A DNA stretch of 64,000 nt from Tenebrio molitor. Lineage: Eukaryota > Arthropoda > Insecta > Coleoptera > Tenebrionidae. Below, piece by piece: positions 12,834 through 25,012 of the stretch (its first letter is position 1; each line of letters begins with the position of its first letter). The stretch spans positions 24,552,001 through 24,616,000 of the forward strand of contig NC_091048.1 of assembly GCF_963966145.1 (NCBI RefSeq), written 5' to 3'. The position numbers and the translations under genes were made by a program. The notes under the pieces are model-generated. The model did not search any database, had not been told where the DNA came from, and saw only the letters and a program-made list of their open reading frames with translations.

Positions 12834-15430
12834 ATAGTTTTACTTTAAAGATGTTTCTTTTAGATCAAAAAGCGTTCTTCAGGTAACCTAAAAAAATTTA
12901 GCACGGTAGGGGAAAGTGATGAATTTGATAAAACCATAATCAACCATAATAAAAAATAGGGGCCGGTGAAAATATTACATATACTTACATATTAAGAATA
13001 GATATATTTTTTTATTCATAAAATATTTGAAAAATCAATTTCACCGTGACACTCTTCTAGCTGGTGCAGAATCTCTGAGAATATACATTTTTCCAATCAG
13101 GAGTTTAATAAAAAGCTATTTAAGGCATTGTAAAATATGCTTGCTTGCCGTAAAGTGGTGGTATCAGAAAAGTACTAGTCTGAAGTTAAAGAACTACGGC
13201 CAAAGTTTGTCAAAATTTTGGGAAAAAATCTGTTGCTCAGAGGATAAAACAAAACATGATTATTATTTTAATAATCGACTTGGAAGGTTTCAAATTGTTG
13301 CTAAAAACGAGAGAAAATAAATCAAATAAAAAAAAAACTGAGAAAATTTCATTTTCAATTTGATTTATCACATTTTTATGGTAATTACATTCCGTACTAT
13401 TGTATTTTTTGTCTATTGTAAAATTTAATTCGTGTCAAGGTCGGAAGGCAAGAAATGTACCATAACCGCCACAACAATTATTATAATATTAATTTCGAAT
13501 TTATTCTTTGTGGTTGTTTGTACGTTGTCGATTTACTTTCCACGTTCCACGATGGAGTAGTTCCTGCTCTGTTTAACAAACGACCGTGCTGACAGGAAAA
13601 TGGAATTAAGCAGGACATGACTGGATAGTTTGATAGTCATCTAATAGGATGACGAATTGTGAAGCTCAGAGAAGAAAAGTGTTTACGTCGGAGCTGAGGT
13701 CGGTTTAGCATAAGCTCCTCCAAATCTTCTTTTCTAGCTTGGTAATTCGTGGAGCCCACTTCCCGTTTAAGAAGAGACAAGGTCTGCGGTAAATAGTTAT
13801 TGTTGCAAATAGCCGATGATATCAGAGATGAGAGTCATGTCCGGGACATCCTGCACAAAATTCACCATCGAGGAGTCTGGCGAGTCTTTTTATTTGAAAT
13901 TTTCCACTTGGCTTGGCAGCGCGGTGAATGTTATAATAATATGTTAAATGGTCCACTAACAAGACAGACATAAGTTATATTAACGCGGGGCACCATTTTA
14001 TTGTTCTGTTTTCTTACCATGCACAAAGTAAGAGAAGTGTTTTTTTAATCTTTATGCGCGCGATAAATTCTAGTTATGTTAGAGCAGTGTAAAGCAACTC
14101 GTTGCATTGTCTTCCACCTAACATATAAAGACAATTAACGTCACTTGATGTCACACTATTTCAATTTTCAGCAAATTATATGCAACTAATCCCAAGGCTA
14201 CACATACCAGTTCGAATAAATCAGTTTTTTAGTGCGACTACAATAGCAGTTGATTTTGCGTTTTTGTCGATCGGCCACGAACCTTGGTTCTGTGTTTTGA
14301 GCCTTGCGAAAGCTTGAGCACATTTGGGTAGGACTGGGTGGAAGTTGGGCAAGGGAGATAAGCGGGAGAATCACCGATTTCAAAATTGGGAGGAGTTCCA
14401 GTCGCCTAACCTTCGATTTCTACGGACGAGATAAGAACAAGCGGAACCATTGCTACCGTAATGGTCGTGATTTTTTCCCTGGTGGCACTTTTCCTATTAC
14501 GTAGCCGGAGACGTGTCCAATCGAATAGGAAATCTCGCGTACCATGACGGTACTTGCGAGCACATTCATTTGTTGGCCTATATGGAAATTGGCCTTGTAA
14601 AGGTGCTGCCACAATTAAATCTGTCAGTTAATTAATAAACACGCGACATTTCCGCTTAGTACGATCGTTTTGAGGCAGACGCGGATGGAATCTCGGTAAA
14701 TTAACTTGTCCAAGGGATTTCTTCGTCGTAAACAGTGCACACCTACCCGTTCCACAGTTATTACCGTAAATAAAAACAGATATTACACTAAACTTAATTA
14801 TGGACGCAATAAGATGTCTGGTTGATGGCCGAGTGGCAGCTGCTGCAGCTCTTGCAAAAATCCCCAACAATTTTTCATTGTTATTACAAATTTTAATGGA
14901 ACTCGATCACTTTGTATTAATAGAAATGCATAATCACATCCTACATGTGCACAATGTTGAATTGCCTTGTCGTAAAGACAGCGGACTTCACCTACGAGTA
15001 ATTATTTCATTTCCAGAGGATCCAGGTGTTTGAACTATTGTCGATGCCTAATAGGCGCACTCGCGCTAATTAAGACGGGAGTGGGTGATGGATTACTTTG
15101 CATTTACGGTATTATCAGATTTAGGAAGATTTATAATCGCAAGCGCGGCTACCACTGAATCAAAAAAGTGAAAGATTTATTTTACGGTTCGGAATTAATT
15201 CGTTCTATAAATATAGCAAGAGTTAAAAATAACAATGACGGCGACGTCGTTTTGCACCTAAAACAAATGGCAACCGTGGTGCTAACGGTTGTCTAATTGC
15301 AGAGACCGTGCAATTAACATTCCTTGCAGGTTTCAGCGAAACCATAAAAAATTGAAAAATTTGATAGTGACACCCACGCGCGAGTCTTGAACTCACTCCG
15401 TACTTTTTACCAGACTTGGAGAAATTTATT
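12834..15430. other. intergenic, no gene recognised
   Basis: Mostly AT-rich. A GC-richer block at about 14270-14760 has no convincing exon. A TGGCCGAGTGG motif at about 14825 resembles a tRNA A box but is not followed by a B box or a cloverleaf. Confidence 0.4.
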
Positions 15431-15439
15431 GCGACGTTA

Positions 15440-15551
15440 ATGGTTCCACAGGATATGAAACGCCGCGTAAGGGAGTACCTTGAAGAGGTTGGAATTCAGG
15501 TGGTCGACTGGCCGCCAAGAAGTCCCCACTTGGGCTTCACCGGACATTTAT
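15440..15551 (+). pseudogene. Tc1/mariner-like transposase fragment
   Basis: Reading in frame from about 15443, the conceptual translation contains RVREYLEEVGIQVVDWPPRS followed by a decayed PHLGFTGHL and a TGA. Tc1/mariner transposases carry a conserved segment of the form yLee-x-gI-x-v-x-dWPprSPDLNPIEhlW just before the last catalytic acidic residue. Here SPDLNPIEHLW has decayed and the frame stops at once. Neither the upstream DDE residues nor terminal inverted repeats can be seen, so this is a fossil fragment of about 35 codons. Confidence 0.75.
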
Positions 15552-15770
15552 GACATTTTTTCAAAAGACGTCTGACATTTTTTCAACATCTTTCAAACAA
15601 CCTTGGTGTCGCAGCACGGCATTCTTTTCGACGACATTTGATAGTAAGCACTCCAGTAGACAATATTTTGTTCCATTGTAGAATATGTGACAGTGAGATA
15701 AAAAAAATAATAACAAAACTTGCAACGGTTATTTTTCTTCGTCGACAAAGACACAAATGATTCTTCATTC

Positions 15771-15893
15771 GGAAGCTTTTCAGAAATAGATCTTAGGAGT
15801 CAAAAACCAAGAAAGCTTCTACAAATTACTCCAGGAGTCCCACAGGGATCCGTTCTAGGACCCATATTTTACACAATTGATACCTGTTCATAA
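15771..15893 (+). pseudogene. non-LTR retrotransposon reverse transcriptase fragment
   Basis: A 41-codon open segment ends with TAA at 15891-15893. Its translation contains ITPGVPQGSVLGPIFYTID. G-V-P-Q-G-S-x-L-G-P is the signature of LINE-type reverse transcriptases (Jockey/RTE-like), where it precedes the catalytic YxDD block. That block, the endonuclease domain and a poly-A tail are absent. An in-frame TGA lies just upstream (15758-15760). It sits about 220 bp from the Tc1-like fragment, so this is a zone of old insertions. Confidence 0.8.
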
Positions 15894-18800
15894 TGTTGTC
15901 GTTGGTATTTTATGCGAACGAGTCTAGTGTAGATTCTAGCTCAATAAGTAAAGCCACCCAGTTGCGTTTTGTAAGAAAATTAACAAATTCGTAACTGTGA
16001 TCGGAACGAGCATGTCAAAATAAACTTGAACACAAACGCAATCTTTTGGGTGCGACGTTAGGCTAGTGGTTAGTAAACGTTTCAATAGATTGGTACCTTG
16101 GCTTTACTAAATCACCAATATTAATTCAAGCTATTATCAATTACTCAATGTTTATTGAAAAAAAAAAATAGATTTAAAGAAAAGATAACAATAAAATGTC
16201 TAACAATGTAATGGGCGGGCTTTGTGGTCTAATATTGGTTTCTCAATGTCGGTTTCATGTCCATAAGGAGAAGCTCGAAGTTCTTCTAATTGGCCAAGGT
16301 CTCACAATTTGGCAACTGATTTATCAGATTTTGTTTATTTTACTTCCTTCCTGGAAGATTCTAACATCCTCCTACTGTCCTTGCTCGATTGGGTCTCTTT
16401 TGAAAAGTTCCCCAGGAAGCGATACCGCTTATTTTGAGAAATACCGTAAGAAAGCTTGGACCTCCGTGGCCATACAAGGAACCGTTTTTGGAACGAAGAA
16501 AAATTAAAATAACTGTAGGTACTGTTTATTATCAAACCAAAACGCTCCTATCTCATTGATAAATGTGGAAAAACACTTGAAAGCTATAGTCGGCGCGACG
16601 ACTCACTGAAGTAGATAATAAACTGGCGTGATTTTCACGTGTTTTTTGGAGGATGGTTAACGGTTAAAGGGCGCGCGTTAAGAAGTATGGTACAGCTCAA
16701 TGCAGGCAGCCGAAATTTCCATCCATTCTTAAAGTAACAAAATCAGGCTTTTCATGACGTCGCCACGAACTATCACGTGAATACCTCGTCACTACTCCAC
16801 TGGTTCGTCGCGCCAACTGTAGATTTACGAGCTTACATTTTATTAAAAGAGTTATCGTTCCAGGTGGCAGTTAGGATTCTTCACAAATTGGAGTAGTTTG
16901 AAACTAAGTTGAAGAACAATTAGAAGTAGATTATGTGATTAAAAAAATATAGTTTTTAAGTGGTATTTCAGAAAACTACACAATCTGGCCAATAACTCTT
17001 AAGTAGAATGCAAAAAAATTTAAAAAAGTCTTCAGTGGTAATTCAAAATACAAGGAGTAATGAATCTATTTTCGTTTGTGTTGAAATTTTCGAAAAGAAC
17101 TCGCAGAGCAATGACATCATTGTCATTTTTTCAATGACTCCCATTTCTTTGCAAATTTGGATAGATTATCAAATTCTGATTTAAAGCGATGTGTTGGACT
17201 GATAGTTCAGATATTGATTTTCGTAGGTGGAAACAGGGTGGAAGTAAAATTACAATTTAAACACGAAACTTAAAAAATTCTTGATGAGAAAATGATGAAC
17301 GTCGATATTTTAATATTAATAAAGCAACTTTGATATTAACGAACTAAAACAACATATTTAAAATCGTCCATAAAAGAATCAGATGCTATGACTAGACAAA
17401 TTAATGGCTCTGCGTTGCCAGTTTTAGCAAGACAATGACCCAAAGTATTCTTCTAAGCTTGTTAAAATTAGTTCAGCGAAGAAGGAATAGATGATTGTTA
17501 AGCGCTAGCTGTCACAATTTCCCCGAGGAAGCTCTTGTTTCAATAAATATGTGAAAAATAAATGTTTTGATTCTGTTGGCACCTACTATTGCGGTCATAA
17601 AATTTTAATCAGCAAAATTGAGGTTAAGAAACTCTAAAGACTATTTTTTACAGGTAACGTTAATTGATTGACAGAAAGTGCGCAACATTTTGTGGTCGCA
17701 ATAGTACATTTTTATCCTCGCTTTGTTCTAAAGCTGTCAACATATTTTTATTTTGTGTAAGTATACTCCAAGTGAACATAGATGAGTCAGTCTGTAACGT
17801 CAATGAAGCCAATTCCTTGGGTTTATGTCCTGGGAAAGATAAACTTAAGAAAAATATTTGTTTCTAGTTTTATGTAGCCCACTGTGTGTACAAATATAAA
17901 TTAATATTCTTATTGAAACGTTAACTTTTGTAACTCAATTTTTCCTTTTAAATTAAATGATTTTCAAAATTAATGAAATCTTCTTTATCCCTTTCTTGAC
18001 AAATTTCAGATTGTCCCTAGCAAATATGTAATTAATTACAGTACCACAACTAACTAAAATAGCAAGTTGAAAAACCTGTAAAATAGCATTTGCACAATAA
18101 AACTATATTGCAAGGGTGCCAAAAAATACTGCATTCAAATATGTGTTTCTGAGAGTGTTTTTGTGAGAGTTTGCAAAATAGATTTTAGTTACTAACCATT
18201 ACTTTCTCCTCGGTGGGTAAAAATTTTGTATTTTGATGTTAAACATTTGTTAATAAATTGCCCAGTTTGTGACCTTTGCAGAGCCGTGGAGCTGTTAGTG
18301 ATCTACACATACTTTACACACAGTTGTGCAAAAAGATGTAATTTCTCTTCACGTCTGACACGTAAAAGGAAAACGCTTGCAATTAACAAGTGGTTAACAG
18401 GATAAAAAACGGTAATTAATAAATCCAAGTTTTTCCGCAGTCTATTAATACGTCAACACGTTGCATAATAGGTCGATGATAATTTATTTGACCTGTCGGA
18501 AGAAGAATCATTTGTATTCGTATCCAACTGCAGTGGCTGGACTCAGTTTCTCCGAATTAGCAAAAGTACTGCTGTTTTGACCCAAGTCAGTGTATTAATT
18601 TTTTCGTTTCGTAACATGGTGTACATATATTAATAATTTGTTCAATGTCGCGATACTCCTCTACATGAGAGGTGATCTTTCAATTATTAGCATTTTGTTA
18701 CAACCTTCATGCTGACAAGTCAGTAACAGCAATCATTTATCAGGCGACTTCGTGGAACTTGGAAGCAATCTACCAAGTACTAATTTTAAAGTCAAGTTAA

Positions 18801-19299
18801 TAATTTCTCACTTGCACCCACTGGAACTGTTTGACATAAAATGCAAGCATCACGTCGCACCATTGTGTAATCCACAAATTTACTAGATGGACAACAAATG
18901 AATGTGGCACCTGAAGAGAGTAAAGAGAACTTCATTCAATAACATTTTCTCCAACCTTCGGGAAAATCTACGATGTCGTAATTTATAATTTAATGTGTTT
19001 TTAAAAAACCCAATAGCAAAATCTATTAAAGCTGCCATTTAAAATAATGAATTTGATCCAATTTGTGTGTAAAGTGAAAGCGTTAATTTATTGTACGAGT
19101 CAGCATCTAATGAGTTTTTATGCGCATACAAATGATTTGTCTTTTATATTAGAGAAGCAAAGGTGAAATGTTGTTAACTGCGGTTGCAATTAATAAAAAA
19201 GTCGTTAAGAATTCCAGCGCAATATGTAAACTACACTCTTGAAATTAATGTCAAATTCCGTTTGCGACATTGACATTATGAGCGGCGCCGAAGAACAAA
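15894..19299. other. intergenic, no gene recognised
   Basis: Long AT-rich stretch. The open frame at 16196-16507 (+) shows no known domain. Nothing resembles an RNA gene or a tandem repeat. Confidence 0.4.
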
Positions 19300-20360
19300 T
19301 GGATAAAGGATAATTAGGTGCAAAAGCTGAGATCCAGCCTGGAAGCTCCGCTACCAACCGAGATGATCTAAATGGTATCTGCAGGGTCCCATTGTTCCAC
19401 GACGGAACGAGACCGTAATGCACACTTCTTTTGTTCTCTGGTGTTATCTCGTCGGACTTTCTCCGCGTGTCAATTTTCCGATAGAGCGACGGAGATCTGG
19501 CAAGTGGATCGGAAAAGTGGCACCTCCTCGAGGAGCCAACCGATGACTTATCAAATATCTATCCGAGAGTGTAGGTTTCAGACTGTTGCCCCCTGAACAC
19601 CGACCTTGGGCCAATTCACTACACCTACCCACATTGACGACCACGACTTTTACCAAAGGAAAGTGAATATAGATATCGAGTTGCATACGCGCCCGGGTTA
19701 TCTAACACATCGTGGATTTCGCGTCCACAGCCGAAATTCGAGCGACGCCCTTCAGATCCAGATAATTACGAAAGCGAGTTGGCCGGACCCCGGCGATAAC
19801 GCAATTTATTGTCCGATGGGTGTCGAGATATCGCCGCAAAAGCATCGATCTCAACAGTGTGGACCTAACGGGTTCCCTCTGCCAAATTCCAAGTGATTCA
19901 CTTGGTGAACTCGGTAATTAGACGAATTTGCGCGAAAGTGGCCTCCAGATAACGGGACTGCACAAGCGTCGAAACGCGCCGGATTGCGCGAAAACGCGAA
20001 CAGTTGGGGTTGGAACGGCGCAAAAACGAAGGGGTCGTGATGGGGTCGGGACTCACCTGACCAAAGTGGCTTCGGGACGCACGACACTCGATCACTGTGC
20101 GAATTTTCGCGGCTTTTCCGCGAAGTGTCGCGGCTGACAGAAACACAGCTCAGCTTGTGCAAGACAGTTCTAAACTAAGCTGAAACCTTCGCCAAGAAAG
20201 TCACTCACCTAACCTGAGACAAAAACTAGTTGTACTCTGTGTCTCCAATATAGGTATGCTCGACTTAAGCGATCGCCAATACAGTAGTGCGATCGACCAA
20301 CTGGACCGGACTGACCCGGATCAGGGATGCACTCCCTCTGACATTAAATATAAAACGTGC
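19300..20360 (-). promoter_or_regulatory. CpG-rich promoter-like block with minus-strand splice donors
   Basis: This GC/CpG-rich block stands out from its AT-rich flanks. On the minus strand it has two strong splice-donor matches: CAG|GTGAGT with the junction at 20057/20056, and TTAG|GTGAGTGA with the junction at 20209/20208. Upstream on that strand is a TATA-like TTTTATATTT (20346-20355) and a TCAGT initiator-like motif at about 20310-20314. The simplest reading is one or two alternative non-coding first exons of a minus-strand gene whose coding exons I cannot identify. It could equally be an enhancer. Confidence 0.3.
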
Positions 20361-21540
20361 ACTACGAGATTACGATTTCTCCCAACATCAAAACAACACC
20401 GTTTTTGGATATTTGGCAAAAAATTGTTTTGAATAAGCCGCTATTTATACCCTCCCGGCTAAATAATCGTTAATTTGCTAACTCTAATCTCATCTTCTGC
20501 GACTCTCAAAATAATACATTCCAAGAACTTAATCTTTATTGTTTGATTTTTTACACACCGTCTTTCCTTATTGAGCGATCATTTGTCTTCTTACAAATAC
20601 AGACAAGCACTGATTGAAGCCGAAGTGATTTCTATAGGGTCATAATTGGGTTTACAAATAAGTCTCTCTTTTCTGAACGTTAGAATAAATTGTAATTCAA
20701 CTAATCGAGGTGAAACACAGAAGACGTCAAATTATCTCGTTTTGTCGTGTAATTGCTGTATATTTTGCCAGACAAAATAACACTGGAGCTGTCAAAATGA
20801 CGTTCCAAAACAAGGAGTCAACTCTAACGTTAAAGACAAAAAACTAGACACTTAAAATACGTTAAAATAAATTAGTTGCATACCAAAGACAGCTTCACTT
20901 TCATAAGAACCTTACTGGCAAAACATTAAGGTCCTTTTGTTAAATTTAAGATTTTAAATTCATTACAATTAGTGATAACTAGAATATTATATCCTTAACT
21001 AGACAAGAAACATACATGTTAGTAAAACCAAATGTTTGTAATTTATAAAAAGTTTAACAGTGCCACCATGGAATGAATATTGTAATTTTTTATTAATTTT
21101 TTTGACCACTCAGTGTATCTTAATAATATACGCCCATGTATATCAACGCTAACTATGTTTTTGACTAGTGTAGGCAACTTATCGCACAAGCGTGTATTTA
21201 GTGTTTGAATATTGTAGTTTAATTGTATTTCTTGTTTGTTTTTACTATAAAGAGGCATAGGGTAAGTCATTTTAGATTATAATTTAACAATTTCTGTATT
21301 TAAAACTAACGATAAAGAGGTAGAAACAATGGTTAACAAGAAAATACGTCTATTCACTTTCAACGTCCAAATAGTCTAAAAATTGTAAATAACTGATGAT
21401 TAAGTGTTATTTAACACATGTTCAAGTTATTGGAGCTTGATTTTTACGTTGCATTGTATTATTTCTAATATAATTTTGATTTTAACAAATTACCGCATCG
21501 GTAAAGTAGATTTTTTCGTGGATGTCACCACAGGATGTCA
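20361..21540. other. intergenic, nothing recognised
   Basis: AT-rich spacer upstream of the mars-like gene. No exon or RNA gene is supported. Confidence 0.4.
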
Positions 21541-21784
21541 CTATCGGACAGGAGATGGCGCCGTAACGCGACCGGTTGAACCAATGAGGACCGGCGCTTT
21601 TTTGACAGTTTCATTACAAATTCGAATTTCGAACTGCAAGTAACGGTTGAAAACTATTTCGTCGAGACAGAAAGTGTTGTGTTATCTTGTGGATTGTGTT
21701 GGTTTGTGTTTTTAGTGTGTGGTAGTTTTTTTCGCACGGTTAGCTGGACTAAGTGGTTGCGAAATAAAAAACGCCGAGAATTAA
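21541..21784 (+). promoter_or_regulatory. mars promoter and 5' UTR region with CCAAT box and CHR-like motifs
   Basis: The sequence upstream of the mars start codon becomes GC-richer and TATA-less. It contains CCAAT at 21581-21585 and TTCGAA twice, at 21621-21626 and 21628-21633. In animals the cell-cycle homology region (TTYGAA), bound by the LIN54 subunit of MuvB/DREAM, together with CCAAT boxes drives G2/M genes. That matches the expected expression of a mitotic spindle protein. The transcription start is not determined. Confidence 0.5.
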
Positions 21785-23751
21785 ATGGAAGATTTATCGG
21801 ACATCTTGAAAAAACATTTTTTTGGTTTGTACAAAAAGAGGAACGAGGCTTTCGAGACAGTGCAGGAGCGTGTGGTGAAAATGAACGAACAGCGGAAAAC
21901 TAACCGTCACGACGCGGTCTTCGCGAAGAGAAAGATTCCTACGGACATGTCCCCCGTCGCAGCGACGCCGAGGCACGAGAAGACGCCGCCGAAGAGGCCG
22001 CAACCGGTCAACAAGCGACTGGAAATGTTAGCCAAGTGGAAGGCGGACAAAGACAAACGGAAAGAGATCCAGAAGAGGAAGACGAAACCGATTTTTAAAG
22101 TGTCTCACGTGCCTGTAACGGTGGGGCTTCCAAATCTCGAAAACGTAAATACGGAAATCAAAGGAGTACCGTTCAAATCGAAATTCGCTCCTCCGAATCA
22201 CAAGTTTCGACCACCGGCAAATATAAAGCCGGTGCAGCTGCAAAGTACAAAGGGGAGTGTAGGCCTCATTGGAGAAAACAGAGATAAGACTGATGGCGCA
22301 TCTGTTAAACATCGAATGACGACGAGATCGCAGGCTCGTAGTGTTTCATCAAACAGTGTGTTCGAAAATAACAGAAAAAATAAAGAACCGGTGGCAAAGA
22401 CGAAAACTCAACGAAGAGGAAAGAAAGAAAATAAAGAAGAACCTCGCTTAAATAACCAGGAGCTATCTGAATTGTCCAAAAGTGAAGAAGCGCAGTAAGT
22501 ATTCCTCGAGGGTCTGTACTTGGGTAAATATCAATGAATGGGGAAATGATTGCAGAAACGTGCCTTTAATGTCGCCGGATTTTCCCGTTGAAAACAACGA
22601 AACGTCTAGTGAAAGCCAAGATGTAACGACACCAAAGAAACAAGAACCTCCCGTGTATGTTAGTCCATTTGTTACCATGTCTAGGGGAAAAAACAGCGCG
22701 CGCAAAGAATACGAAAGTCGAAAGTTAAGGAAATCATTCTCGTCAACACCAAATAAGCCAGATTACACTTCTCCGAAAGCAGGCGCGGCATATTTCACTT
22801 GGCTTCTAGACAACCAAATATCTCGCCTTCAAGAAGTTTGTCGTCAGTGGACTACCTACAAGGTTGCCGCGTTTTGTCTGTTTTGTAGCCAAACAAGTTT
22901 ACGTGTGTAGAACTTACAGGACGAGCAGGAGCTGCCGGAAGAAGCGGTCGCAATGATCGACGTTGCGTTAGGACAAACAAATCTGCTGATCTCAAAAAAA
23001 TTTGTGCAGTTTCGAGGATTAATAGACAAGAGTAAAGACGAAGACGCTGAAAATGCGGTCACATGTGAGGACTTGCACGGATTCTGGGATATGATGCATT
23101 TGCAGGTGGACAATTTGGACAAGAGGTTTGAGAATTTGGAAAAGTTGAGGGCAAACAATTGGGAGGAGGTCGTGTGTGAAGTTAAGAAAAAAGCGGTCAA
23201 AAAGAAGGGTAGACCATTGAAGAATGCCAAAGCTTCTAATGGGCTCAGGGAAGCTATACAAGCTGCCAGAAGAAAGAAGGAAATCGCGGCTGAAAATGTA
23301 GCGAGTTTGGAAATAGTTGCGGGACAGAAGACACCCTCACATGAGAGTAGTAGGTTGCTTAGTGTGAAGACAAGTGGAAACAAGCACAGGCACAGCTCGC
23401 CGGGGTTAATGATGATGAAAATAGCGCAATATGCGAAAAGTGTTGAAGTTGGTAGTTTGGTTTTTTTAATTGTTAGTGAATTTAATTTGATGCATTTCAG
23501 ACTCCTGCTAAAAGCATTTTGAAGACTGATCCTCTTAAATCGGCTAAAAGTCAGTCAAAAACTGTTTTCTTTCAAGATGACGTTAACAAAAGTATCGAGA
23601 ACATAGAAAATTCTTTTAACATATCGAACCTACAACATAGAGGTAACGAATCTTTTATTTGATACTTCGATCACTAAAAAATGTATTGTTTTTTTTTTTA
23701 GAAAAAACACCTAGAAGATCGTCACGTCTTTCAAAGAGCAAACTTTTCTGA
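21785..23751 (+). CDS. mars: Mars/HURP-like mitotic spindle protein (DLGAP family), 5 exons, 578 aa
   Basis: Exons inferred from GT..AG junctions: 21785-22494, 22556-22862, 22920-23447, 23501-23642 and 23702-23751. Introns are 53-61 bp, all phases agree, and the joined CDS is 1,737 nt. The N-terminus is basic and helical. Residues 77-107 hold the KRLEMLAKWKADKDKRK...KPIFKV motif typical of HURP/Mars. Residues about 270-288 contain SPFVTMSRGKNSARKEY. Residues about 308-422 are the GKAP/DLGAP C-terminal domain (FTWLLDNQISRLQEVCRQW, then CEDLHGFWDMMHLQVDNLDK). TPAKSILK follows at 516-523, and the tail is TPRRSSRLSKSKLF. In this family HURP/Mars binds spindle microtubules, stabilises kinetochore fibres and is regulated by Aurora A and protein phosphatase 1; that role here is by homology. 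The exon 3 donor (GTTGGT) and exon 2 donor (GTTGCC) are weak matches and were chosen because they restore frame. Confidence 0.9.
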
Positions 23752-23839
23752 ATACATACCTTTTTGTTTTTATTTTGTTAGGTTTATATAAAGTAGCTGT
23801 TTCAAGTTTTGCATTGTATTATTTGTTGAATGAAATCAC

Positions 23840-23845
23840 AATAAA
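23840..23845 (+). terminator. AATAAA polyadenylation signal of mars
   Basis: AATAAA lies 89 bp after the TGA of the mars-like CDS, followed by AT-rich sequence. A short 3' UTR fits the compact gene. No cleavage site can be placed. Confidence 0.6.
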
Positions 23846-24170
23846 ATTTTATATAAATGAAGGTTATGCATTTGAGATGAGAGTTTAGTTATCAATAAGC
23901 ATAAAGTGCACATGTATCTTACTGTCACCAAATCATTTTCCTGATGGTCATTTATAACGCCATTTAATATTATTTAAAGTATAATTAAAACGTCTGAAAG
24001 TGGTTGTAAATAATATTTTTTTATTTTTATTCTGAAGAGATTTTTTTTCTGATGTCAATGATAGACATCACATAGACACATTGACTTTCGTGTAATAAAA
24101 ATTCAATTTTTTGCACGACCTGTATATAATGAGCTGATTGTATGGAGTAAACCAGGTCTTTTTTGCCTTT

Positions 24171-24240
24171 GGGCAAAAAACCACAGCCAACTCAAGCTTT
24201 TAGTCATCTTTTTTCCCCTTGGGCAAAAAACCACAGCCAA
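24171..24240. repeat. 50-bp tandem duplication
   Basis: GGGCAAAAAACCACAGCCAA occurs at 24171-24190 and again at 24221-24240. The intervening sequence (TTTTTGCC or TTTTCCCC runs) is also similar. This is two copies of a 50-bp unit with a few substitutions. Confidence 0.8.
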
Positions 24241-24290
24241 TTCAACCGAAATAAATATGTACAGTAGGGGCCATTAATTTGGAAACACTA

Positions 24291-24409
24291 AGATTTTAAT
24301 TGAAAAAGCCGAAAGGTTAAAAATTATTTTTAACAGTCAACATGACACTTAAATTTAACTTGACAATTAGTGATAATTTACAAATTTTCGGCTTTTTTCA
24401 ATTAAAATC
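24291..24409. repeat. foldback, 24-bp arms
   Basis: AGATTTTAATTGAAAAAGCC at 24291 onward pairs with its reverse complement near 24386-24409, with one extra T. A loop of about 70 bp separates the arms. It is probably a small inverted-repeat element; no target duplication is evident. Confidence 0.65.
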
Positions 24410-24423
24410 GTTGGGTCGTGCAA

Positions 24424-24552
24424 AAAATAGTATATGGACCTCGGAAGTGCATGATTTTTACCCTCAGTGCTTTGTAGAACCCTCGGGCTACAAACTGCAC
24501 CTCGGGTAAAAATCATCCATTTCACTCCCTCGGTGTATAATATACTATTTTC
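24424..24552. repeat. nested foldback element (about 130 bp)
   Basis: AAATAGTATA at the left pairs with TATACTATTT at the right. Inside that, TGATTTTTACCC pairs with GGGTAAAAATCA, and a central TTTGTAGAACCCTCGGGCTACAAA makes a smaller hairpin. The whole segment could fold into one long imperfect hairpin, as expected of a MITE. Confidence 0.65.
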
Positions 24553-25012
24553 TTCAAACGTCCGTAAATTATGACATACTGCTGCATTGATAATGCTAAA
24601 GTGTCACTTCATTGTCATGGCATTTAACGAGCTGACCAGCGTCCGTGAAGTTATTATCTCCGCTGATAAGCGGCCGTGAACTAAGCTAAATCATTTGAAA
24701 TTCCTACCTCAAATTTTAACAAATTCGTGTCTGAATGTGCGAAATTTTCGAACTATTTTCAGTTTCTGCTCAATATCTCCTAAGATATGAGTCTCACAGA
24801 AAAAGTTGAAGTCGCCTTTTTTAAACTAGATTAAATCCACTACAATTCGAGGCCTAAGCGAACTTTGTTCGTCCTGTTTCCGAGAACAGCTCTTCAAATA
24901 TTGGGTATTTTTTCCAAAAAGTGAAAAACAAGTTTTGAGGGCATCAAACATCACGTATAGGGTCCATACCGATCAAATAAGTTATTTTAATTTAATTTAG
25001 TAGGTATACAGG

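Noticed and set aside
12984..13320. Open frame of 97 codons (13027-13320, +)
   Set aside because: AT-rich, Lys/Tyr/Phe-rich translation with no domain. Chance openness is likely, though a transposon fragment cannot be excluded.
14820..14870. tRNA-like sequence (TGGCCGAGTGG)
   Set aside because: No B box, no acceptor-stem pairing and no anticodon arm can be drawn.
22856..23383. Minus-strand frame of 175 codons opposite mars
   Set aside because: It lies opposite well-supported conserved exons of mars, is Ser/Leu/Cys-rich and matches nothing; it is an antisense shadow.
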